Assembly (NCBI GenBank): GCA_009921765.1
Contig: RFXC01000043.1
Coordinates: forward strand, 1 to 22,170
Direction of reading: 5' to 3'
Length of the DNA stretch: 22,170 nt
DNA from: Betaproteobacteria bacterium
GTDB taxonomy: Bacteria > Pseudomonadota > Gammaproteobacteria > Burkholderiales > Burkholderiaceae
The position numbers and the translations under genes were made by a program. Positions 1-7,571 of this stretch are shown here, one piece after another. The notes under the pieces were generated by a model that was not told the origin of the DNA, made no database searches, and saw nothing but the letters and a program-made list of their open reading frames with translations. Within the stretch, counting starts at the first letter, position 1. Each line of letters starts with the position of its first letter.

Positions 1-469
1 GCCCCGCATCGGCGAGCTCGGTCACCTGGAGGCCCACAGGCAGCTCGGCGGCGAGCCGATCCATGACGCCCATCGCGCCGAGATAACGAAGATGGCGCGG
101 AATCGATCCCGCGAGAATGGCGATCACGCCAAAGCGATGGCCAAGCGTGAGTGCGGTCAGCACCCCGCACTCCGAGATGCCGAGCACGGGCTTGCGCGTC
201 ACTTCGCGCGCGCTGTGAAGGCCAGGGTCGCTGTAGCAGGCAATCACGAAGCCATCGCAATCGTGGTCGCGCGATGCGATCAGCTTCGAAAGCGGTGCGA
301 TCACGCCGTCCACATCTCGTTGGGTCTGAATGCCTGGCGGACCCTCGGCGAGCGTGACACATTCGAACACCGGCCCCCCGGCGAGGCGCAGCGGATCGAG
401 CGCCCGGTCGATGCCGTCGGTCACCGCCTGCGTGCTGTTGGGATTGATCACGAGAATACGCTGGGACAT
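1..469 (-). CDS. Asp/Glu/hydantoin racemase family protein, 3' end cut by window edge
   Basis: My reverse-strand translation from the ATG at 469 runs open for 156 codons to the window edge, so the C-terminal part is missing. The start MSQRILVINPNST carries the INPNST motif typical of hydantoin/allantoin racemases. Cys78 sits in IACYSDPG, which matches the first catalytic cysteine region of HyuE-type racemases; the second cysteine would lie outside the window. A Shine-Dalgarno-like AAGGTGAG lies about 5 bases before the ATG and overlaps the end of the upstream permease gene, 12 bases away. The family racemises 5-substituted hydantoins or related amino compounds, usually in the cytoplasm without cofactor. 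Its place behind hydantoinase and carbamoylase genes supports a hydantoin racemase role. An allantoin or maleate isomerase-like role is possible. Confidence 0.82.
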   Translation of the reverse strand, partial: MSQRILVINPNSTQAVTDGIDRALDPLRLAGGPVFECVTLAEGPPGIQTQRDVDGVIAPLSKLIASRDHDCDGFVIACYSDPGLHSAREVTRKPVLGISECGVLTALTLGHRFGVIAILAGSIPRHLRYLGAMGVMDRLAAELPVGLQVTELADAG

Positions 470-481
470 GGTTCTCACCTT

Positions 482-1153
482 TTAGCGGATGCTGACCGCC
501 TTGCGCTCATAGCGGGACAGAAGACGCACAAGCGGCCACAGGAGTAACAGGTACAGAAGCCCCGCCGCGATCACGGGCGAAGCGTTGTAGGTCACCGACT
601 GCACCTGGCGCGCGGCATACAACAGCTCAGGCAGCGCAACCACACTCGCGATCGAGGTGAGCTTCACCACCTCGAGCGTGTTGCTGATCAGATCGGGCAC
701 GACATTGCGGACCGCCTGCGGCAGCACGACCAGACGCAGGCTCTGCCAGCGCGAGAGCCCGGTTGAGCGGGCCGCCTCATGCTGCCCGGTCGCCACCGAT
801 TCAATGCCGGCCCGAAGAATTTCACCGTAATAGCTTGAGGTGTTGAGCAGAAACGCGATGGCCACCGCCACGAACGGCGGCGGCTTGAAACCCAGAAAGG
901 GCAGTCCGAACGCCACAAACAGCAACAGGACGAGTGGCGGAAACGCCCGGAACAGGTCGGTGTAGACCACTGCCGACCAGCGGAGCGTCCGCGATCGCGC
1001 GGTGGACGCAAGGGCAAGCGCAAGCCCCCCCGCAAAGCCGAGCGGTACCGCGACAAGGCTCAGCAGCAGCGTCATCCCCAGCCCCTGCGCGAGATAAGGC
1101 AGCGCCTCGCGCAGGATCTGCAGGTTGAAGAAGCCGTCGATCAGCGCTTCCAC
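482..1153 (-). CDS. Polar amino-acid ABC transporter permease (HisM/GlnP type), second subunit
   Basis: This inner-membrane permease of about 223 residues begins VEALIDGFFNLQ, parallel to the start of its neighbour (MTGLIDTFFNLQ). The frame stays open upstream, but I choose the GTG at 1153 because a GAGG lies 5 bases before it, the length then equals the paralogue, and longer versions add unrelated sequence translated from inside the other permease. It overlaps the end of the upstream permease by 13 bases, suggesting translational coupling. Several hydrophobic helices are visible, and the cytoplasmic EAA loop reads EAARSTGLSRWQSLRLVVLP, the contact site for the ATPase. The two permeases likely form a heterodimer importing an amino acid or ureide-like solute. 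Confidence 0.88.
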   Translation of the reverse strand: MEALIDGFFNLQILREALPYLAQGLGMTLLLSLVAVPLGFAGGLALALASTARSRTLRWSAVVYTDLFRAFPPLVLLLFVAFGLPFLGFKPPPFVAVAIAFLLNTSSYYGEILRAGIESVATGQHEAARSTGLSRWQSLRLVVLPQAVRNVVPDLISNTLEVVKLTSIASVVALPELLYAARQVQSVTYNASPVIAAGLLYLLLLWPLVRLLSRYERKAVSIR

Positions 1154-1812
1154 GCGAACCTCGTCTCGACCCAGCGCCCCAGCCAGACCAGCGGTACAAA
1201 CAGGATCAGGTAGGCGATCGCGCCAAGCGTGAGCGGCGATGGGTTGTAGGAAAACGAATAGCCGGCCTGCGCCTGATACAGGATTTCTCCCACCGCCACC
1301 ACCGATGCAAGCGCCGTGTTCTTGGTGATGACGATGGCACGACTGGTAAGCGGCGCCACTGTCAGGCGCACGGCCTGCGGCAGCACCACCAGGCGCAGCG
1401 CCTGTGAAAAACTGAGCCCGCTCGAGCGCGCCGCTTCCCACTGCCCGCGTGGCACCGACAGAATGCCCGCCCACACGATTTCTTCGGCAAACGCGGCGAG
1501 CACCAGCGACAGCCCGATCCACGCCGATGCAAAGCCCGAAAACCGTACGCCGACGGTCGGCAGGGCGAAGTAGATGATGATCAGGATCACAAGCGGCGGC
1601 ACCGCCCGGAACACGTCGGCAAAGAGCACGATCAGTGCATTCAGCACCCGGATCTGCAGGCTTCGGAGCACCCCCAGTGCGAGCCCCAGCGCAAGCCCGC
1701 TTGCCACCACTGCGAGCGCAAGCACGATCGTGACCCCCATGCCCTCGAGCACCTTCGGCAGGTACTGCAACATCACCTGCAGGTTGAAGAAGGTGTCGAT
1801 CAGGCCGGTCAT
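1141..1812 (-). CDS. Polar amino-acid ABC transporter permease (HisQ/GlnP type), first subunit
   Basis: The 223-residue product is an integral membrane protein with the HisM/GlnP fold: an N-terminal FFNLQVMLQYLPKVLEGMG segment, hydrophobic helices, an FRAVPPLV motif near the middle, and the EAA loop EAARSSGLSFSQALRLVVLP followed by an NTALASVV segment. A GAGGGT ribosome-binding site precedes the ATG by about 5 bases. The gene lies 28 bases after the ATPase and overlaps the second permease by 13 bases. With the binding protein and ATPase it completes an importer of the polar amino-acid family. Substrate cannot be read from the permease; the hydantoinase and carbamoylase context points to hydantoins, carbamoyl amino acids or amino acids. 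Confidence 0.9.
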   Translation of the reverse strand: MTGLIDTFFNLQVMLQYLPKVLEGMGVTIVLALAVVASGLALGLALGVLRSLQIRVLNALIVLFADVFRAVPPLVILIIIYFALPTVGVRFSGFASAWIGLSLVLAAFAEEIVWAGILSVPRGQWEAARSSGLSFSQALRLVVLPQAVRLTVAPLTSRAIVITKNTALASVVAVGEILYQAQAGYSFSYNPSPLTLGAIAYLILFVPLVWLGRWVETRFAWKR

Positions 1813-1840
1813 CGGCGACCCTCGGGAGCCTGCCGCCCCA

Positions 1841-2692
1841 TCAGCGGTGTTCCACGCTGGCCACGAACTCCCGGATCCTCGCGGGGGCCTCCGGCCCGAA
1901 GATCAGCGCGGGTGGCCCCTGTTCGATGATTTGCCCGCTCTCCATGAAGACCACACGGTCGGCGGCCCCGCGCGCAAAGCCCATTTCATGACTGACCACC
2001 ATCATGGTCATGCCGGCCGATCGCAATTCGCGCAGCACCGCAAGAACGCTCCCGACGAGCTCGGGATCGAGTGCCGAGGTGGGCTCATCGAACAGCACGA
2101 TGGCGGGCTCGAGCGCCAGCGCCCGGGCGATCGCCACCCGCTGCTGCTGGCCCCCGGAGAGTTCGCCGGGCTTGGCATTTCCCCGGTCTGCAAGGCCCAC
2201 CTTGCGAAGGGCCTCGATCGCGCGCGCATGCGCCTCTTCACGCGGGCGCTTGAGCACATGAATGAGCGCAAGCGCCACGTTGTCGCGCGCACTGAGATGG
2301 GGATAAAGATTGAACGATTGAAACACCATGCCGATCCGCCTGCGCATGGCATTGAGATCGGTGCCCGGTGCGAGCAGATTCGAGCCTTCAAACCAGATCT
2401 CGCCGGAGGAGGGTTCCTCCAGCCGGTTACAGCAGCGAAGCAGCGTCGATTTCCCCGACCCGGACGGGCCAATAATGAAGACGAGTTCGCGCCGCGCGAT
2501 CGACAGGTCGATGCCACGCAGTACCTCGGTTGCGCCAAAGCTCTTGCGCAGACCGCGGATGGCAAGGAGCGGCGGGCCGGGCTGCTCGGGGCCCAACGCC
2601 GCGGGGCCCAATGGCGCAGAGCTCGACTGCTTGGGGCCCGCCGCGCCCATGGCCGCGCCTGGATGGGCGGCGGGCGGTCCGCTTACCTGCAC
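1841..2692 (-). CDS. Polar amino-acid ABC transporter ATP-binding protein (GlnQ/HisP type)
   Basis: This is the nucleotide-binding subunit powering the adjacent permeases. Visible motifs are Walker A GPSGSGKST at residues 75-83, the Q-loop in MVFQSFNLYPH, the ABC signature LSGGQQQR, Walker B IVLFDEPTSALDP, and the H-loop in SHEMGFAR. With the GTG at 2692 the protein has 283 residues and an odd N-terminal extension of about 40 residues rich in Ala, Gly and Pro; GlnQ-type proteins usually start near the LLAIRGLRKSFG segment. An in-frame ATG at 2650 (residue 15), preceded by AGGCG, is an alternative start. The GTG start overlaps the binding-protein gene by 10 bases. The ATPase assignment is firm; the start is not. 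Confidence 0.9.
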   Translation of the reverse strand: MQVSGPPAAHPGAAMGAAGPKQSSSAPLGPAALGPEQPGPPLLAIRGLRKSFGATEVLRGIDLSIARRELVFIIGPSGSGKSTLLRCCNRLEEPSSGEIWFEGSNLLAPGTDLNAMRRRIGMVFQSFNLYPHLSARDNVALALIHVLKRPREEAHARAIEALRKVGLADRGNAKPGELSGGQQQRVAIARALALEPAIVLFDEPTSALDPELVGSVLAVLRELRSAGMTMMVVSHEMGFARGAADRVVFMESGQIIEQGPPALIFGPEAPARIREFVASVEHR

Positions 2693-3531
2693 TTCGGCTC
2701 GTGGGGCGTCGCCTCATGCCCGGGGAGCCCCGGTACACCGTAGCCCGCGTACAAGGTCACCGCAGCCGACCCGGCTTCGGGCTTTACGCCGAACCACTTT
2801 TCATGAAGCTGGGCGAGCGTGCCGTTTTTCTTCAGGCACTCGATCGCCTCGTCGACCTGGTTACGGGTTTTCGCGTCATCTTTGCGAAACACCGCAGCCC
2901 ACACCAGACCTTCGTCAACCTTGAGCGTGGTAAGCGTGAGCTTGCCCTTGTTGCGCAGCGCGGCATAGGCCGACACCGTGTTGCCCCCCAGCGTGGCGTC
3001 GGCGCGGCCGGAGAGCACCGCCTGAACCGCATCCGAGTTGGTGGGGTACGACTCATGGCGAAAGCCGTATTTGCCGGCGTTGTCGGCAAGCCACTTGTCG
3101 TAGGCCGAGCCCTTGTTGGCCGAAATGAGCTTGCCCTTCAGGTCGTCGAGCGACTTGAGGTCGGGCTTTCCGGCAGGCACCAGGAACTGGTAGTAGGTGT
3201 TGAGATAGCCCTCGGTAAAAAGCAGGTTCTGCGCGCGCTCGCGCGTGACCGTGGTTGGCGCGCCCACAAAGTCGATCCTGCCTGCATTCATGGCTGGAAT
3301 GAGTCCCGAGAATTCGGCTGCATGGATCTCGATCTTGCGACCCAGTTGCTTGCCGATTTCCATGATGAGGTCAACGTTGAAGCCCTCCACACCGCCGCCG
3401 AGCTTGGGCATGGCGTGCGGCGCGAAGGTGCCGTCCACGCCCGCAAGCATGGGCTTGTCCTGCGCCCCGGCCGCCATTGACACAGCACCGATCGAGAGAG
3501 TGAGAAGAGCCTTCAGAGCGAGTCGTTTCAT
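2683..3531 (-). CDS. Periplasmic amino-acid-type ABC transporter substrate-binding protein
   Basis: The 282-residue protein starts at the ATG at 3531, preceded by a near-perfect GGAGGAAGC ribosome-binding site. A longer frame exists upstream but lacks such a site. Residues 1-23 form a signal peptide (MKRLALKALLTLSIGAVSMAAGA, cleavage before Gln24). The mature protein has family 3 solute-binding features: a GFNVDLIMEIGKQLG segment, FSGLIPAMNAGRIDFVGAPTTVTRERAQ, and a C-terminal GTLAQLHEKWFG. A tail of roughly 25 residues continues past KWFG and ends in KCR, with a second cysteine in AIECLKKNG; a disulfide is possible but unproven. It would capture the importer's substrate in the periplasm. It lies 93 bases after the carbamoylase gene. 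Confidence 0.9.
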   Translation of the reverse strand: MKRLALKALLTLSIGAVSMAAGAQDKPMLAGVDGTFAPHAMPKLGGGVEGFNVDLIMEIGKQLGRKIEIHAAEFSGLIPAMNAGRIDFVGAPTTVTRERAQNLLFTEGYLNTYYQFLVPAGKPDLKSLDDLKGKLISANKGSAYDKWLADNAGKYGFRHESYPTNSDAVQAVLSGRADATLGGNTVSAYAALRNKGKLTLTTLKVDEGLVWAAVFRKDDAKTRNQVDEAIECLKKNGTLAQLHEKWFGVKPEAGSAAVTLYAGYGVPGLPGHEATPHEPKCR

Positions 3532-3600
3532 GCTTCCTCCTTGGTGGTCAAGCGGCCCGTGAACAGGCCGACGTATCAACATTGCAAACGCCATGCCGCC

Positions 3601-3619
3601 CCGCGATGGTGCAGCGCGG
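3601..3619 (-). other. Small stem-loop after the carbamoylase stop codon
   Basis: CCGCG at 3601-3605 pairs with CGCGG at 3615-3619 around a 9-base loop. It sits just downstream of the carbamoylase stop and 69 bases before the binding-protein start. In operons such stem-loops can act as partial terminators or RNA-processing sites, letting the transporter part be expressed at a different level. The stem is only 5 bp with no U-run, so it may be chance in GC-rich DNA. The rest of the 93-base gap (3532-3624) shows no promoter I would defend. Confidence 0.25.
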
Positions 3620-3624
3620 ACCGG

Positions 3625-4572
3625 CTATTCGTTGGCAGGCGTGACTTCCGCACCCACCCGGTCGATCAGGATGCGATAGTGCTCGGGGCGCCGATGCGCA
3701 GCATAGTTGAACATGGTCTTCTTCAGGTTCTGCGCCAGATCGAGATCAGCCTCCACACTGATCAGCTCATCATCTTCGGAGGCAGACTTCGCCACGATCT
3801 CGCCAGTGGGCGCCACGATCACCGAGTGGCCGAACATGCGGTTGCCGTCTTCGAAGCCGCATTTGGCGGTCTCGACCAGCCAGGTGGCGTTCATGAACGC
3901 CATGGCCTGCGCCATAATCAGATGGTGGTGCACGCGCAACGCCGGCGGCTCCGGATAGTGCAGATTCTCAGTCGGCGTGTTGAAGCCTAGCGTAATGAGT
4001 TCGGCGCCCTGGAGCGTGAGCGCGCGGAAGGCTTCTGGCCACCGCCTGTCATTACAGATCAGCATGCCGATGATGGCGTCCTGCGAACGCCAGGTCTGGA
4101 AACCCAGGTCACCGACTTCGAAATATTTTTTTTCCAGGTGCTGGAACGCTGCCTGCGGCTTGAAATCGGCATGGCCAGGCAGATGCACCTTGCGGTATTT
4201 GCCAACGATGTCGCCCGCCGGGGACACCAGGATGGCGGTATTGAATCGACGCGTGACCCCGGCCTCCTGCGTGAGCTCGGCATAGCCCAGATAAAAACCA
4301 ATGCCATAGCGCCGCGCATCATCAAAGAGCGGCTGTGTCACCGCGGAGGGCATGTCGCGCTCGAAAAACCGGGCATCGACTTCAGCCTGATCGTCATACC
4401 ACTTGCGCGGAAAGAAAGTGGTGAGCGCGAGCTCCGGGAACACCACAAACTTCACGCCGCGCGCGTGCGCCTGAGCCAGTAGCGCCCGCAAACGCGCCAC
4501 CGCCTGCTCGCGGGTGTCGGACAGATGGATACCGCCCATCTGGGCGGCGGCGATGTGGAGCTTGCGGGTCAT
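3625..4572 (-). CDS. N-carbamoyl-D-amino-acid amidohydrolase (nitrilase superfamily)
   Basis: The 315-residue cytoplasmic enzyme resembles Agrobacterium D-carbamoylase along its whole length as I remember that sequence: FVVFPELALTTFFPR, GKYRKVHLPGH, FQHLEKKYFE and CNDRRWPE are all present. The nitrilase catalytic triad is visible as Glu47, Lys128 and Cys173. The family hydrolyses N-carbamoyl-D-amino acids to the D-amino acid, CO2 and ammonia, the step after hydantoinase. A GGGGTGA site precedes the ATG, and the start overlaps the hydantoinase stop in an ATGA (4569-4572), implying coupled translation. Stereospecificity is inferred from similarity; exact side-chain preference cannot be read. 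A broader ureido-acid hydrolase role is the main alternative. Confidence 0.9.
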   Translation of the reverse strand: MTRKLHIAAAQMGGIHLSDTREQAVARLRALLAQAHARGVKFVVFPELALTTFFPRKWYDDQAEVDARFFERDMPSAVTQPLFDDARRYGIGFYLGYAELTQEAGVTRRFNTAILVSPAGDIVGKYRKVHLPGHADFKPQAAFQHLEKKYFEVGDLGFQTWRSQDAIIGMLICNDRRWPEAFRALTLQGAELITLGFNTPTENLHYPEPPALRVHHHLIMAQAMAFMNATWLVETAKCGFEDGNRMFGHSVIVAPTGEIVAKSASEDDELISVEADLDLAQNLKKTMFNYAAHRRPEHYRILIDRVGAEVTPANE

Positions 4573-6032
4573 AGCGAATCACCCCACTGCGAGAGCTGCG
4601 CGACCTCGGGGATGACCCGCCCGGCCGGACGGAGCGCATCGGAACGCTCGCGCGCGAGAAAGCGGCCACGGCCGCGCGCGGCCTGGATCGCCCCGGGGGC
4701 GGCATCCTGATCGATCAGCTGCTCGCCACGCGCGAGCACCACCACCGGCCAGCCGGTGAGCTCACGCCCGGCGTAAGGCGTATAGCCGGTGTTGTCGTGA
4801 AGGAGCGCCGCGTCGACCTTCACCCGGCGCGCCGGATCCCAGATCGCGATATCGGCATCACAGCCCGGCGCGATCCGGCCCTTGGCGGGCAAGCCGTAGA
4901 TCTCGGCATGACGGGTGGCGGTGAGGTTCACGAATTCCGGCAGGCTGATGCGGCCACTGCCCACACCTTCGGAAAAGAGCAGCGGCAGGCGCAATTCCAG
5001 CCCCGGTACGCCATTGGCCATTTCCTTGAAAGTGGTCTTCTCGCCCTTGGGAAGCTTGCCGCTTGCGTCGTAGCGATAGGGCGCGTGGTCGGATGAATAG
5101 ACCGCGAGCGCGCCATCTTTGAGCCCCTGCCAGCAGGCCGCCTGCGCGGCCTCGTCGCGCGGCGGCGGCGAGCAGCAGAACATCGCGCCTTCCAGCCCGC
5201 GGTCGATGTCGCGGGCGGTGAGAAAGAGGTATTGAGGACAGGTTTCGCCAAAGACCTTCACCCCACGCGCCTGCGCCTCGCGAATGGCAGCCACTCCTTC
5301 GATGGTGCTGACATGCACGATGAGGATGGGGGTATCGACCACTTCGGCGAGCGCAATCACCCGATTGATCGCCTCGGCCTCGGAGGAACGCGTGTGGCAG
5401 ATCGCGTGATAGCGCGGCGCCACCCGCCCCTGGCCCACCATGCGGCCAGCGAGCCAGCTGATGATGCCGTGGTTTTCCGCATGAACCATCACCAGCGCAC
5501 CGTGGCTGCGCGCCGTCATGAGCACATCGAGAATCTGCTCGTCGTGGAGCCGCATCCGGTCATAGGTCATGAAGATCTTGAACGAACGGATGCCGGTTTC
5601 GATCGCCTCGGGGAGGTCGCGGGCAAGCGTGTCGCCGTCGGGGTTGGCGACGATCAGATGAAAGGCATAGTCGATCACCGCCTTCTCAGCGGCGCGCCGA
5701 TGATAGTCGGCAAGCACCTCGGGAATGCGGTCACCGCGATGCTGCGCACAGAACGGAATCACGGTGGTGGTGCCACCGAAGGCCGCCGACACAGTGGCCG
5801 AATGAAAATCGTCGGCGCACATGATGCCGAAGGAGGAGACCTGCTCAATATGGCAGTGGCTGTCGACCCCACCCGGCATCACCAGCCGGCCCCGTGCATC
5901 GATCTCGCGCGGGGCAGCGGGCAGGGCACTCGCGACCGCCACGATCTTCTCGCCCACGATCCCCACATCGGCGCTCGACACACCATCGGCATTGACAACG
6001 GTTCCACCACGAATCACGCAATCCAGTTGCAT
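4569..6032 (-). CDS. Hydantoinase / dihydropyrimidinase family amidohydrolase
   Basis: The 487-residue protein has the binuclear-metal cyclic amidohydrolase layout: His59 and His61 in DSHCHIE, the probable carboxylated Lys152 in SFKIFMTY, His184 in VHAEN, His240 in IVHVS and Asp315 in SSDHAPY. The length matches dihydropyrimidinases and D-hydantoinases. The family opens hydantoin or dihydropyrimidine rings to N-carbamoyl amino acids. The SPPPRD segment replaces the more usual NPPLR-type loop, and FKIFMTYD differs from the common FKxFMAY, so this may be a subfamily with its own substrate. AAGGA lies 8 bases before the ATG. It follows the lyase gene after 53 bases and is coupled to the carbamoylase, its likely product user. 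Confidence 0.9.
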   Translation of the reverse strand: MQLDCVIRGGTVVNADGVSSADVGIVGEKIVAVASALPAAPREIDARGRLVMPGGVDSHCHIEQVSSFGIMCADDFHSATVSAAFGGTTTVIPFCAQHRGDRIPEVLADYHRRAAEKAVIDYAFHLIVANPDGDTLARDLPEAIETGIRSFKIFMTYDRMRLHDEQILDVLMTARSHGALVMVHAENHGIISWLAGRMVGQGRVAPRYHAICHTRSSEAEAINRVIALAEVVDTPILIVHVSTIEGVAAIREAQARGVKVFGETCPQYLFLTARDIDRGLEGAMFCCSPPPRDEAAQAACWQGLKDGALAVYSSDHAPYRYDASGKLPKGEKTTFKEMANGVPGLELRLPLLFSEGVGSGRISLPEFVNLTATRHAEIYGLPAKGRIAPGCDADIAIWDPARRVKVDAALLHDNTGYTPYAGRELTGWPVVVLARGEQLIDQDAAPGAIQAARGRGRFLARERSDALRPAGRVIPEVAQLSQWGDSL

Positions 6033-6085
6033 CAGAACAGTCCTTTTCGCACGCCGGTTTCAGGCGCCGGTAACAGCGCGCCGGC

Positions 6086-7030
6086 TCAGGCCTGGCGGCC
6101 GCGTAGTGCCTCGAGCTTGGTATCGATTCTCGTCATCATCCTTGTGAGGTCTTCATGCTCATCAGCGTTCAGCTGCACCCCGGGCGCGCGCACGCGGGCG
6201 CTGCGGATCGCGCCCCGGCGACGCAGAATCTCCTTGCGCCAGGCAAGCGACACGCCCGCCTGGGTTTCATAGCGAACCAGCGGCAGGTAGATCTCGAACA
6301 GGTCATCGGCCAGATCACGGTTGCCCGCCTGCATGGCGCGGTACACCTCGGTGAGCATCTCCGGATAGGCCACTCCGGTCATCGGGCCGTCAGCGCCGCG
6401 CGCCAGTTCGAGCGGATAGAAGAGTCCGTTGTTGCCGACCAGGATCGATGAACGCCGCAGTCCCTTGGCCTCAAGCGCCCGGATCCGGGAGATCTTGGTG
6501 AGTCCCGGGCAGTCCTCGGCCTTCAGCATCACCACCTGTGGCAGTTCCTGCACGATGCGCTCAAAGACCGGCACCGACATCCAGGCCCCGGTCACTGCGG
6601 GATAGTCCTGCAGGCACACCGGCACATCAGGGCCAAGGGCCCGGCAGGCGCCGGCAAAAAAATTGAAGAACTGCTCATCGGTCTTGACGGTGGCGGGCGG
6701 CGCGATCATGACCCCAGCCGCACCGGCCTGCATCGACTCGCGAGCAAGCGACACCATGGGATCGTAAGCGGGCGCCGAGACCCCAACGATCACCGGAATT
6801 CGGCCCGCCACCCGGGCCAGATAGCGCCGCATGACCGCAAGCGACTCCTCGGCCGAGAGCTTCTGGGCTTCACCCATGATGCCGAGAATGGTGAGGCCAT
6901 CGATCCCGAAGCTCATGTAGAAATCGGTGAGGGTATCGATGCTTTCGTAGTCGACCTCGCCCGCATCGGTAAACGGGGTGGCGGCGATGATGAATACGCC
7001 GCGGGTCTGCGGGCTGATCAGGTGCGCCAT
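6086..7030 (-). CDS. Dihydrodipicolinate synthase / N-acetylneuraminate lyase family protein
   Basis: The 314-residue protein shows the DapA-superfamily TIM-barrel pattern: ATPFTDAGEVDYESI near the N-terminus, GIMGEAQKLS in place of the GTTGE motif, Tyr143 in LQDYPAVTG, and the Schiff-base Lys170 in VVMLKAEDCPG. The family performs aldol, lyase or dehydratase reactions on pyruvate-like or 2-oxo acids in the cytoplasm. It is unlikely to be the biosynthetic DapA because it sits in a catabolic operon and has a C-terminal extension of about 20 residues rich in Arg and Glu. The start overlaps the RidA stop by one base (TGATG) and is preceded by GAGGTGA. The substrate is unknown; I expect it acts on a product of the ureide pathway. 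Confidence 0.82.
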   Translation of the reverse strand: MAHLISPQTRGVFIIAATPFTDAGEVDYESIDTLTDFYMSFGIDGLTILGIMGEAQKLSAEESLAVMRRYLARVAGRIPVIVGVSAPAYDPMVSLARESMQAGAAGVMIAPPATVKTDEQFFNFFAGACRALGPDVPVCLQDYPAVTGAWMSVPVFERIVQELPQVVMLKAEDCPGLTKISRIRALEAKGLRRSSILVGNNGLFYPLELARGADGPMTGVAYPEMLTEVYRAMQAGNRDLADDLFEIYLPLVRYETQAGVSLAWRKEILRRRGAIRSARVRAPGVQLNADEHEDLTRMMTRIDTKLEALRGRQA

Positions 7031-7524
7031 CAGTCTCTCACCTCGAAGAGTGCTTCGATTTCAACCGGTATGTCGCGATAGAGCTCGGCGACGCCGATCG
7101 CCGAGCGCGTATGCCGGCCAATCTCGCCAAACACCTCGACCATCAGGTCGGAAAACCCATTGAGCACCAGAGAGGGAGTGTTGAAGCCCGGTGCGCAGTT
7201 GATGAAGCCAATTGCATGCACGACCCGTACCACGCGATCGAGCGAACCGATGCAGCCTTTGAGCGTGCCCAGAATGTAAAGACCGGTCTCGCGCGCAGCC
7301 ACCGCCCCCTGGGCCTCGTTCAGCTCGCGGCCGAGCTTGCCGGTGATGACAGGCGTGTCGGTGAGCGGCTCGATCGGACCATGGCCGCTCATGTGCACAT
7401 GAATGCCCGAGCGCAGCGCGCGCACGCGGTTGGGCTTGTCGATCCAGGCGGGCGGCAGCACGATACCCAGCTGCTTCAACCGCGCCTCGGGGGATATCCC
7501 GGGTGGGCAGGCACCCGCGCTCAT
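7030..7524 (-). CDS. RidA (YjgF/YER057c/UK114) family protein
   Basis: The product is 164 residues if started at the ATG at 7524. It opens with PEARLKQLGIVLP and then has the RidA chorismate-mutase-like body: VHMSGHGP, ARETGLYILGTLKGCIGSLDRVVRVVHAIGFIN, GFSDLMVEVFGEIGRHTRSAIGVAELYRDIPVEIEALFEV. The conserved Arg in GRHTRSAIGV is present. RidA proteins hydrolyse reactive enamine/imine intermediates; longer members such as this occur in catabolic operons. The frame stays open far upstream, but that sequence is not RidA-like. The ribosome-binding site at 7524 is weak; a 16-codon frame whose stop overlaps this ATG could supply coupling. It is the first clear gene of the minus-strand operon. Confidence 0.85.
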   Translation of the reverse strand: MSAGACPPGISPEARLKQLGIVLPPAWIDKPNRVRALRSGIHVHMSGHGPIEPLTDTPVITGKLGRELNEAQGAVAARETGLYILGTLKGCIGSLDRVVRVVHAIGFINCAPGFNTPSLVLNGFSDLMVEVFGEIGRHTRSAIGVAELYRDIPVEIEALFEVRD

Positions 7525-7571
7525 CGCGCGCACCCAAGAGATAGCGGCAACACTTGCTTGACCTGATTCAT
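7521..7571 (-). CDS. Possible 16-residue leader ORF coupled to the RidA gene
   Basis: An ATG at 7571 opens a frame reading MNQVKQVLPLSLGCAR and ending in TGA at 7523-7521. A GAGGAG motif lies about 9 bases before it, better than anything before the RidA start. Its stop overlaps the RidA ATG in an ATGA, the arrangement used for translational coupling. It may be a leader peptide that loads ribosomes onto the operon. There is no homology to judge by, so chance is a real possibility. Confidence 0.3.
   Translation of the reverse strand: MNQVKQVLPLSLGCAR

Noticed and set aside
92..547. Plus-strand open frame of 151 codons at the left edge
   Set aside because: It lies antisense to the racemase, whose conserved motifs are on the minus strand; its own translation is Arg/His-rich with no recognisable motif.
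1154..1522. Upstream extension of the second permease frame
   Set aside because: The added 123 residues come from an alternate frame inside the first permease and look unlike any permease; the GTG at 1153 has a ribosome-binding site and gives the family length.
4126..4133. Run of eight A (coding strand) in the carbamoylase, fitting a slippery A-AAA-AAA pattern
   Set aside because: It encodes the conserved HLEKKYFE segment; a -1 shift would hit a stop within a few codons, and no downstream stimulatory structure was recognised. Probably just two Lys codons.
5232..6272. 346-codon plus-strand frame opposite the hydantoinase
   Set aside because: Antisense to a gene with all metal ligands present; His/Arg-rich translation typical of a shadow frame.
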